Source of the DNA: Calliopum simillimum | Lineage: Eukaryota > Arthropoda > Insecta > Diptera > Lauxaniidae | Direction: 5' to 3' | Length of the DNA: 64,000 nucleotides | Assembly (NCBI GenBank): GCA_951812925.1 | Contig: OX638371.1 | Span: 3,100,001-3,164,000 of the forward strand | In this document: piece after piece, positions 48,462 through 57,486 of the stretch | How positions within the stretch are numbered: position 1 is the first letter of the stretch | How the letters are laid out: every line of letters begins with the position of its first letter | Notes under the pieces: model-generated | Told to the model about the DNA's origin: nothing | Database searches by the model: none | Seen by the model: the letters and a program-made list of their open reading frames with translations, nothing else | Position numbers and translations under genes: made by a program

Positions 48462-49520
48462 GTAATTTACTCAGTCCGATAGTAGCAAGAGCACTCTACA
48501 AACTCATTTTTCTTCTAAGCTTTAAGTCGACTTATTTAAACACAACTAATGCAAGTAGAGTACATATTCTTCCACTCACTTTTCTGAAAACAAATTAGTT
48601 TTTCCAACACCCACACAAGATTAAAACCTTGATTGTTGATGTTTTTTGAAGTGTTGCCCAAAAGCAACACATTGTAGCCAAAGCATATAAAATATTTAAA
48701 TTGAAAAATGTGAGAAAAAAGAAACATCCAACAGCTAAATAAATAGTTGACTTTGTAATGAAAAATTTGAAATATTCAGTATTCAGTAGAGAACTACATA
48801 GATAGAAAAAAATAAAAGAAATACAGAACAAACTAAACAAACTAAAGCAATAACTGTGTCAAATATATGCATATGTTTATATGTATTTGTATTTGAATAT
48901 GTATGAGCATATGAGTATTTGATATTTTTATCTAAATATCTACGAATATTTATTTATATGTGTGTGTGTGCGTTACATTTGTTAGAATGTATAACCAAAC
49001 ATATATTCAAAACAATACATATTCTTCAACAAAAATTGCCTTTGAGCGCAGGCTTTCCAATCAGCAATATCATCATCAACATCGGTATTGTTTTATTTTT
49101 GTGATTATTTTTTTTGTTGTGTAGCCGAAAAGTTGATAGATTTTTCATTTGCATTTTGATGTCGGAAAACTTAAGAAATTTATGTGAATTTTTGATTTTC
49201 TGAAATATAATGATTCTATGAACGTATTTTGTAAAAGCAAATTGTTTATTATGTAGGAATTATAAAGTCAAATAGAAATTTAAATGAAAGTATTCCTCTT
49301 GCAGAAATTGCTGGAAAAGAACAATGCAGATATATGTAAATACTTATGTGTGTTCTTATGTCATTTTGAGAATTTAAATTGGCACAAGCAAAAGTATTTA
49401 ATAAATCTAAAATACCAACATTTGTGTGTTTACCATGCATTTAAAAAATTAAACAAAATTACCACTGGAATAAGTTTTTTGCGATGTTAAACCCAAAAAT
49501 CGAAGGAATAGTCTATTGAT
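48462..49520. other. No gene recognised
   Basis: AT-rich. Short frames only. Confidence 0.45.
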
Positions 49521-49538
49521 TATGTCCTTACAAACTAT

Positions 49539-50280
49539 ATAATTAAATCCAAGTCAGTCCTTTGATGCTACAATCTACTTCAAACTCTCAGCAGTAAGTT
49601 TGAAATATGCCTGAACTGGGTACTTGGTCACCAAGGTATAGAAGGCAACGAAATTGCTGATGAACAGGCAAAAGCAGGAGTGCTACTCGATGGTGAACCG
49701 TTAAGCGTATCACTTCCCTTACAGCACCACAATGTTATATATCAGAAATCGCTTTACTGTGAGGCTAACCTAAAATGCATCAACTCAAATACTAGCAAAA
49801 TAACCAAAAATTTTTGCCCAACTTTCTGTAAAGATAAAACCGACTACCTTCTCTCTTTATCTCGTAAAACATGCAGAACTGTTGTCGGAGCCATCCCTGG
49901 ACACTGTCTTATTGGCTATCACGCTCATAGAATGGGTATTCTAGTGGATAGTAGGTGTCGGTGGTGTAAGGAAGACGAAGAGGAGAATTTGGAACATCTA
50001 CTGTGTTTTTGTCCAGCGCTTTGCAGAACCAGATTTAAAACCCTTGGACAAATGTTTTTTAACAATCTTGAAGAACTTTCAGATACTGGTCTAAAACCAA
50101 TAAAAAACTTCGCAATGGCTTCTAAGGCCTTCACGCTCAAGCCTGAAGAGGGCTGAAACCCCATTATTACATCTAATTAATTACATCTACGCGACTCAAC
50201 GTCCGGGATGATGTGGTATCACTACGGTCCTTTTTGGTCTATGTGTGGCTAATTTGCCGCCACTTAAACCCAACCTAATC
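49539..50280 (+). mobile_element. 5'-truncated RNase H-bearing non-LTR retrotransposon
   Basis: It contains the 3' end of ORF2 (see the pseudogene entry) and a 3' UTR ending in CACTTAAACCCAACCTAATC. It is bracketed by ATGTCCTTACAAACTAT (49522-49538) and ATGTCCTATAAACTAT (50281-50296), a decayed target duplication of 16-17 bases. This marks the insertion as 5'-truncated at integration and fairly old. Likely LOA/I/R1-type, the non-LTR clades that carry RNase H (family knowledge). Confidence 0.75.
49566..50155 (+). pseudogene. RNase H end and C-terminal zinc motif of non-LTR ORF2
   Basis: The frame continues upstream of 49680 and reads LNWVLGHQGIEGNEIADEQA, the C-terminal signature of a retroelement RNase H (xWVPGHxGIxGNExAD). 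Then follow about 90 residues with GHCLIGYHAHRMGI and CRWCKEDEEENLEHLLCFCP, a C-x2-C...H...C motif typical of the C-terminus of RNase H-bearing non-LTR elements. A stop codon (TGA at 49563) interrupts the frame just before. All reverse transcriptase and endonuclease sequence is missing, so this copy cannot be functional. The CDS ends at TGA 50153-50155. Confidence 0.8.
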
Positions 50281-50827
50281 ATGTCCTATAAACTATGCTT
50301 GAAAAGATCTAATGCCCCAGACAGACGGCAGCTCTAATGCACATTACAGACGCAATAATGTGAAAATTTTTATTGCATGATTTTAGGGATTTTTTAAATA
50401 ATTATTTCATAGATATTGACTGAAAAAAATTTCCTAATTCAGGCAAAAAATTCTAAAACATCAAAAACAAGATTAATAGTGATTTATAGTGAATTAAGCA
50501 TCAGAAAAGCCAATTAGAATTTTTTGGACCCTGAATTGGGAAATTTTCTTTTAGTCAATGGCTATGAAATATGTAGGGGAATGTCGTCAGGGTTGGGCCA
50601 CTTTTTAACTTTCCTCTGTATCTTTTTTTTATATTTGACTACTACCAAATTATTTGTTTTATTTAAAAGTGCGGACCTTTATCTATAACATACCTTTAGG
50701 ACAACTCGCTGCGAAAAAAAAGTAGTCAGGCTTGGGCCATTGTATTCAGGATGGGGCCACCACCAAATATCGATGAAATATGTACTAAAATAGTGTGTAA
50801 TGAATATGTATGCAACTTTTTATTGTT

Positions 50828-51640
50828 TATACCCTACACCCAGGGTATATTCACTTTGTCCTTCCGTTTGTAACGCAGAGAACGAGGCGTGGCAGGTATA
50901 GAAAAGTATATATATTCTTGATCAGCGTCACCTCCTGAGTCGATATAGCCATGTCCGTCTGTCTGGCTGGCTGGGTGGCTGGCTGGCTGGCTGACTGTGT
51001 GTGGAATTACACTTTTTGGGAAAACTAAGCAAGATAATTCAATGAAATTTAGTGCACAGCCTTAGGCGTCAAAGTTAGCTCGGGGGATTGAAAATGAGCG
51101 AAATCGGTCAACGGACACGCCTACCACCCATACAAAAAATATATTCAAAATGCAACTTTTTGAGTTTTTTTCACAATAATGCAACCAAAATACTCATAAA
51201 TACTACGAATTGTAAGCGCAAGCTCTGAACAAAAACCAGGAGAATTCGGACAAGAAGGCGTGGCACCTCTCATATAATCAAAAACTTCAAAACGCTATAC
51301 TGAAAGCATTTTTTGAGATAATCAAACTAAATTTTACTCAAATGCTAAGAACTATAAATTCAAACTCTGAGAAAAAACTGGGTGAATTCGGACAAGACGG
51401 CGTGGCACCTCCCATGTAAACAAAAGGTTCAAAACAATATACTGAAAACATTTTTTGAGATAATCCAACCAAATTTCACTCAAATGCTTAAAACTATAAA
51501 TTCAAACTCTGAGAAAAAACTGGGTGACTTTGGACAAGAGGGCGTGGCACCTCTCATATAAGCAAAACTTTCAAAATTCTGCTGTGTAGGGATTTAATGT
51601 TTGGCCAGGCCAAAGGTAACACCCTTGCTAGTTTTTTATT
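50828..51640. mobile_element. Dipteran dispersed repeat with GTCCGTCTGTCTG box
   Basis: It begins with the small palindrome TATACCCTACACCCAGGGTA, continues with GTCGATATAGCCATGTCC and GTCTGTCTGGCTGG, and ends near ACACCCTTGCTAGTTTTTT. The TATATATTCTTGATCAGCGTC / GAGTCGATATAGCCATGTCC pattern is a familiar dispersed repeat of higher flies. I am not certain of its class (Helitron-like or MITE). It holds about 2.5 tandem units of 142 bases (GACAAGANGGCGTGGCACCT at 51249, 51391 and 51533). Nested inside P4. Confidence 0.65.
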
Positions 51641-51827
51641 CGATTATACAAAATTCCGATGAAAAATCTCCATAATAACATTAATCTGAATCGCAATTTG
51701 GGTATACATAGTAACTTTTTGTGAGATTGACACTTTAAGTGCACGTCTCGCTTGCTTTCAATGCATGCGATTGAATTTTTTCGTTTCAGACTTTTTTAGG
51801 CGTTTTCGAAGCATCGCGCATCTGTTG

Positions 51828-52079
51828 CTATTTACGTAACTCTTCGCGGTTCTCTAAGGAGGTTAAGAACGTGTTTTTCATTAGGCGGCGCCCCCGATTA
51901 GATTTTACTGTTATCGCGGCCGCTTGCAGAGGCCCTACCAATGACAAAATCGTAGAAAGGGTGGACTCATGAGACGAAGAAGTCGAACTCCGAGAAGAAA
52001 TCGATAGTTCATCATGCGTTTCACTCGTTGCTTGCCCATAGAACTCGCTACTTTTCCATTTGTGTCGATTCTGGGGGTA
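51828..52079 (-). pseudogene. Transposase C-terminal tail relic in P4 (pogo-like)
   Basis: The minus strand from 52079 to TAG at 51828 gives an open stretch rich in Ser/Thr (SISSRSSTSSSHESTLSTI) and ending KSNRGRRLMKNTFLTSLENR then EELRK and stop. A basic GR-rich patch followed by a T/L-T-S...E-E tail resembles the C-terminal end of pogo/Tigger transposases (GR..GK..ILT.TP...E; family knowledge). A stop (TAA) closes the frame just upstream, and the catalytic domain is not recognisable. An overlapping 116-codon frame (52285-51935) on the same strand looks less like a protein. Tentative. Confidence 0.4.
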
Positions 52080-53519
52080 TCCAAAACTGTAACGTTAATG
52101 TACTGTGTTCCGAAAAACCAATTCAGTGATGTTATTTTACTGATTCTAAATAAAATTGATGTGGCCCAACCCTGACTACACGAGTGGCCCAACCCTGACG
52201 ACAAGCGTGTTTTCGACCGCTCAATACTACATATGAACAGGTAAGGGAATCGAATTTTCCCTTTGGGAACTTGATAATGGTTCACCCCTTAATGGATAAA
52301 TATACTTACTTTTTCGGTGGCATTGTTCTTTTCCAAGTTTCGAGTCATTTTTCACTGCTATTACAATTTTTTTGAACTATCGAAAACTACACGAAGCACA
52401 CTGCGTTGGCTAGTGGGCAAAAATCAAAATTGTTTGTGACTCGAAACCTAATAATATTGATATTAATCGACAGGTAATTGTATCAATAAAATTAAAACAA
52501 AATATTTAAGGGAAAAACTCAGTTTTGGCTACGCTGTGACACTTCAAAGTTGAGATATTTTTCAAAAAAAATCATGTTTTATTCACTTCGTTTTGGGTTC
52601 TCTTAAACAAATAACTATCAAAAATTTGTCTTTTGATTAAACTAAGCGAGGTAAAGTTTTTTATTATGAATAATATTTGAGTAAATAAATAAAACTAAAA
52701 AATTTTGGAAAATATATAATTTGATGTATATTGTAGTGGTTTTAATACACGATATTATCAAATGAAAAACTTCAGAAATTGACAATTTTCCATGGAAAAA
52801 AAAAAAAACAAATCTTAAAAAAATAAGTGCCGTTTTTTCTCTTAATCTACTAGTTCGAATTCTATATAATCAAGAACTGCAAATAACTTTTCCTACTTCG
52901 TCCTACAAATATTTTTTTTCTTTTTTTAAAAAATGCTTAAAACGAAAAATTTGTATGAAATATAAAATTTATGTTGAAAATTTTTTTTGGTTTTTATTAA
53001 CACAAATGGTCTCACAAGAACAAAAAACATTATTCCTACTACGTACATTTCATTTGTTAACATTAAACATTACTTTTTCATCATCGTTATATATGGACCT
53101 TAAGAAAATCGTCCTAAATATCTGGTTTTTAGCAAAACTATAAAGTTTACAACAAATCTGAGATCATTTTTGAGCTCAGCAACCCCAAATTACTTATAGT
53201 ACCAAATTTCATCGATATCCAACCACTCCTTCTATTTTTGACCATTGCTTGTATGGGCTCAACGCACTGTGCGAAGGCACAAAATTTTTACTGACAATCC
53301 CGGTGACAAGTAATGCTTAAAAAAGTTTTCTGGCATCGACGCTATAACACAGATGGCAGCACGTGTCATATGCGAGAAATAGCAGTGGCCCAACCCTGAC
53401 AGCGGCTCAACCCTGACGACATTCCCCTATTTAAAAAATGCCTAAAATCATGCAATAAAAGGATTCACATTATTACATCTATAATGTAGTTTTAAGCTGT
53501 TGTCTGTCTGGGGCGTTAG

Positions 53520-54640
53520 ACGAGAAGGATTGTCAACAGTACGTCTTAATATACAATTATTTTGTCAATCCGAATTTTTTCTCGCTCAAATCGTCAAATG
53601 TTTCTTTCGTATTGAAAGGTTTTAGTTATACTTATTTTTGTAAAACATTTGCCATAATTCTGAATGGTCGTCTACAAACGGTCTTACTCTTTTTTCATCT
53701 GTTGGCAAAGCAAAAATATCGACAAACAGATTTCGGATTCGAATTTCTTAAACTAAGCTGAAAGCAATATTCTCATAGTAATAAGTTATTTGCTAGTTGC
53801 GTCATGCTGCCAAAAGGGTTAAGAAAAATGTTGCTAATTTCACTTTCGGATGTAGCATCTGCTTACGATTTCACGTGCCTTCTGGCTAACTAAGACTTTA
53901 TTTTTTCAACCATAAATTGCAACACTACACTCAACTCCACTCATCTCAGAGCTGCCAGAATTAATTTATTTGCTTATATATAACAATTTCTAACCCTTTT
54001 GCCAAAATTTTTCTTATGTTTCGCTTATCCACTGGGTTGCGCACGATAACCAGAAGCAAACAAACAAACAAACACAAGAACATCTGCACACATACTTTCA
54101 CAGAAGACTCAAGGTTAACTGTACTAACCAAGCTGGAAATTTCAGCAGCTAAGCCTGATTAAAGTCAACAAAAACGCATTAAAGAAGTTTGCGTGCTGTA
54201 CTTTAATAGGTAAAAGCCACAGGATACTCCAAAGCACGCAAATACAACGAAAAATAAGCAATCGCAACAAAATCAACACTATGCGGCAGCATCAACAGGA
54301 CCTTTTGTGCAAAAGTAGCGCCAAAAGCAGCAGCTTTCACAGCACAGACACACAAGCGACCGGCGAGTGTACCAACGATATGCCTGCGCATACGTGTGGA
54401 CTTTAGCTGTCTGAGTCTCACCTGCGCTGCTACATTCTAATCCTTTTTGTTTGCCCCAGTGTGCGTATGTGTGTATCTTTCGTTGATTCTGTGCGCTCTT
54501 TTGGCACTGCTGTGCCTTTGTCGTTTTGCGGTTTCTTTTGGTCCTTTTTTTTTGTTTTTGCTTTGGATTTTTTTGGTTTGCTTAGCACCATGTGTGTGTG
54601 TGCTTAGCCATACCGGAAACTAATATTTTTTGTTTGGCTT
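53520..54640. other. No gene recognised
   Basis: Less AT-rich towards 54250-54420, where a 72-codon minus-strand frame has no recognised domain. (CAAA)n occurs at about 54057-54073. Confidence 0.4.
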
Positions 54641-54777
54641 ACACAGGAGGAAAAATTTTGATCGAAATGAATAGCTGCAAATATATTTCCAAAAGCTTAG
54701 AGTCAAAGAGCGGTTTTTGCGGGTCAGTCCTCTGGAATCAAGCTTTGTATTACACGAATGTTTTTTTTGCTCTGTGT
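54641..54777. mobile_element. Possible 137-bp MITE with ACACAG ends
   Basis: ACACAGGAGGAAAAA at 54641 is nearly the reverse complement of TTTTTTGCTCTGTGT ending at 54777. The ends resemble those of the 7846-8554 element (TACACAG-AG followed by A-rich). No target duplication noticed. Confidence 0.4.
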
Positions 54778-56250
54778 TGATATTCAATCCTCTCTGATTA
54801 TGGTCAAATTTTTCGTAACTTTACGTCATTCTCCAACTTTTGGAGATCGCTTGAGGCTAAACATTCAATATTTTTTGAATTCTATCGACTTACATCATCG
54901 ACAGACATCGTGTGATTTTTAGCTAATATTTGATACGATTTACCTATAAATTTACTTAATTTTCGTTGAATATCGATACTTTTGGCTTAACCACCATTTT
55001 TGGCTTTTTGTTTTTTGATTTTATTCAAAGTTCATTGGGTGTTCCCCACTCTCTGATACTACTCGATAATTTTAAGATTTTATTTATACGTAGAATTTCT
55101 TTATGATTTTCTATAGTTTAAAACTGCTTTGGAATTTCCCGACATTTATCTGATATTTGGAACTTTTCGAATTAAATGATATTTTCCAATAGTGGTTTGC
55201 AAGTTTTTGGGATGTTATAATTATTCTATATTTTCGATACAATTTAGAATTCTTCGATTCTCACAATAAATAAATAATCTTCGAATTTGGTAATTTGTTC
55301 TTTTGTTTTAATTTCTAATTTCAATTTTCGCTCAGTGCATTTGGTGCAAACGTATCCTTTAGCTTGTACCATAACTAAACCCCATTTGTTCGCACTATTG
55401 CACGGTTGAATTTAATATACAAAACTATATTTTGAAACCTTTAGGTTTATTCGTCGTGTGTTCGTATCTTTCTTTTGAGAGAAATGTACTTGAGGTTATT
55501 TGTTGAATGCTTCTAATAACTGGGGTTGATAGCATAGATAAAAGCAAGCATTAGCGACGTGTAAGGGCAGCAAAATATTTGTTTGTCGGTTGGATGCTGG
55601 AAGCGTTTGGAAGTTACTTTCATATTTATGTTTGCTTGGGCATGAATTAGTTAGAGCAGCCAATGAGCGTTGTATAAGCATAGTACGGATGTTAGTATAT
55701 GTATATGTACCTTTGAAGCAGGAAACTCAATTAATTCATTTTATTCAGCTTCTGTTTTAAAATGAAGTACGAAATGCGAGAAATTGTGATTTTCAGATTA
55801 TTAAATTTTATTAATTCTTTTATCTGCCGCTGGCCAGTGATTACTTGTTGAGTTTAATGTGTGTAGGTAATGAAAAGTTAATAAAATTGTTAACATTTAT
55901 TTTTCATGAAGACTTTTCCAATAAATTTATAAATATTTGTAAAATAAATACTTCTCGTCCGTCAGCTTAAGCCGTTCAGATTGAATTTGTTTTTAGATTT
56001 TTGAATATTTTCTATCTTTTCAGACAAATTACGATTATTTCGATTATTTTAGTTTTTTAATGAGGGGTATTGTGGAAAAAATAATACCGCGGAATTTTTT
56101 TGTGATTGCTGCACATTATCCATTGCAGTATGAGAAAAATATTTCTTTCTGATCAAAACTTTTTAAGCTTTTCGAGCTTTGAAGACTCTTCTGAATTTCC
56201 TTAATATATTTCACCGTTTTCGGTATTTTAAATATTTTATGATTTTTTTA
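54778..56250. other. No gene recognised
   Basis: AT-rich. Several TCGATA/TTTTCGA words but no regular period. No coding signal. Confidence 0.45.
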
Positions 56251-56263
56251 ACATTTCGAACAC
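56251..56263. repeat. Target site duplication, left
   Basis: ACATTTCGAACAC, repeated exactly at 60418-60430 after the A tail. It defines the 5' end of the retrotransposon at 56264. Confidence 0.9.
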
Positions 56264-56331
56264 AAAATAAAATAAAAATAAATAATTTTCGAATTATTTA
56301 TTCCTTTTCTTTTTGCAAAGCCTTTGATTCA

Positions 56332-57486
56332 ATGGTTACGCGTAAGAAAGGTGGCAAACAAAAACCACTAAAATTCATTGCTAGTTCTTTTCAAAAACAA
56401 GGACTAAGCAGATCAAACCGGTTCAATGTTTTCAACAAACTTCCCGATCCTGAAATGGATTGTGTCTCTTCTGATGATGATGATGAAGCTCCCAAAACTG
56501 AATCTATGAAACCTCCTCCAATTATTGTAGACAACATACACCAATTTACTGATGTAATTAAGTTGTTTGAAGCTGAAAAATATAATTTTAAAAGACTGAC
56601 TATTGGAACAAAAGTTTTCTCTAAGTCATTACAAGATCATGCAACTGCTGTACAAAAATTGCAAGATTTAAGCTTAAAATTTTTCACCCACCCAGTTAAA
56701 AATGGTTCTATCTACAAAATTGTCCTTTTTGGTTTACCAAAATTGTCACTCAGTCGGATTTCTGATGAACTTAAAGAAAAATTCAACATTGACTCAAAAT
56801 CAATTAAAGAGATTGAAACTAAACGGTCTAATATAAACGATGCTATTTATATGCTTGAGTTTGATAGAAATATTGTGCGTAAATCTCAAATTCTAAAAAT
56901 AAAGTTCTTTTGCAATGTTGCTGTACAATGGAGAAACCCTTCGAAGAAAAAGTATGGCCCAACGCTATGTAACAAATGTTCAATGTTTGGCCACGGTTCA
57001 TCAAACTGCCATCGCTCCAAAGTATGTTTGGCTTGTGGATTGAATCTTGATTTTGATTCTTGTAAGCTGAAAAGTGCTTCAAATATTAAATCGTTAGTTT
57101 TTAAATGCACAAATTGCATTAAAAACAATAAAAAGCCATTCAATCACAGGGCAGATGATCTAAAGTGTCCCTGTCGTGCAGAATATCTCGAGCTGAGAAG
57201 TCGTTTAACTAAAGCTCCAATACGGAATAAGACATCATTTAACAATGTTGATTCGCCACTAGCATATGTGAAAGATGTTCAAAGCAGCTTTTTTCCATCT
57301 CAATCTAAATCAAGCTACGCAGATGCAGTTAAATCTAAACCAACACCACTAGGCGAACAAGATTCTCTTTTTTCGATAGATGAACTTTTTCAAATCTTCA
57401 CTAAAGCTACAACAGACCTTCGTCGATGCCATTCAAAATTGGAACAATTGAATGTAATTATGGGTATGCTTAAACATGCAATATAA
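56332..57486 (+). CDS. Jockey-type ORF1 (Gag-like nucleic-acid-binding protein)
   Basis: 384 residues from the ATG at 56332. An upstream in-frame ATG at 56179 lies outside the target duplication (56251-56263), in host DNA, so it is not the element's start. The N-terminus is basic (VTRKKGGKQK), followed by an acidic DDDDE patch. Residues of about 120-200 (FTHPVKNGSIYKIVLFGLPK to ILKIKFFCNVAVQWRNP) resemble the PRE_C2HC region that precedes the zinc knuckles in Jockey-type Gag. C213-x2-C216-x4-H221-x4-C226 is a perfect CCHC knuckle. Cys-rich motifs continue at C233/C236 and C259/C262...H...C, looser than canonical. The role is RNA binding and RNP assembly (family knowledge). The stop overlaps the ORF2 start by 11 bases in a different frame. 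Intact. Confidence 0.9.
   Translation: MVTRKKGGKQKPLKFIASSFQKQGLSRSNRFNVFNKLPDPEMDCVSSDDDDEAPKTESMKPPPIIVDNIHQFTDVIKLFEAEKYNFKRLTIGTKVFSKSLQDHATAVQKLQDLSLKFFTHPVKNGSIYKIVLFGLPKLSLSRISDELKEKFNIDSKSIKEIETKRSNINDAIYMLEFDRNIVRKSQILKIKFFCNVAVQWRNPSKKKYGPTLCNKCSMFGHGSSNCHRSKVCLACGLNLDFDSCKLKSASNIKSLVFKCTNCIKNNKKPFNHRADDLKCPCRAEYLELRSRLTKAPIRNKTSFNNVDSPLAYVKDVQSSFFPSQSKSSYADAVKSKPTPLGEQDSLFSIDELFQIFTKATTDLRRCHSKLEQLNVIMGMLKHAI

Larger units (their letters stand above)
50576..53427. mobile_element. Pogo-like TIR transposon (element P4)
   Basis: Ends GGGGAATGTCGTCAGGGTTG and its complement, flanked by TA (50574-50575 and 53428-53429). CAGGGTTGGGCCAC or a near copy occurs at about 50588, 50726, 50747, 52161, 52183, 53385 and 53402: tips, inner left pair and inner right pair. 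The outer GGGGAATGTCGT is shared with P2, while the inner motif is different. A minus-strand tail resembling a pogo/Tigger transposase C-terminus lies at 51828-52079. It is 2852 bases long, enlarged by a nested repeat at 50828-51640, and inserted in the hairpin MITE 50309-53519. Confidence 0.8.
50309..53519. mobile_element. Hairpin MITE split by element P4
   Basis: CTAATGCCCCAGACAGACGG at 50309 is inverted at 53519 (CTAACGCCCCAGACAGAC on the minus strand). The left arm (50309 to about 50475) matches, in reverse complement, the join of 50515-50573 and 53430-53519. The original MITE was therefore a hairpin of about 350 bases into whose right arm P4 inserted at a TA. The shared ATTGCATGATTTTAGG and TCATAGNNATTGACT words confirm the order. 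Target duplication is not clear. Confidence 0.8.

Noticed and set aside
54203..54421. 72-codon minus-strand frame in a less AT-rich patch
   Set aside because: No recognisable similarity and no supporting promoter or splice signals. Probably chance.
56179..56331. ORF1 extended to an upstream in-frame ATG at 56179
   Set aside because: The 13-base target duplication at 56251-56263 shows that sequence before 56264 is host DNA, so the upstream Met is outside the element.
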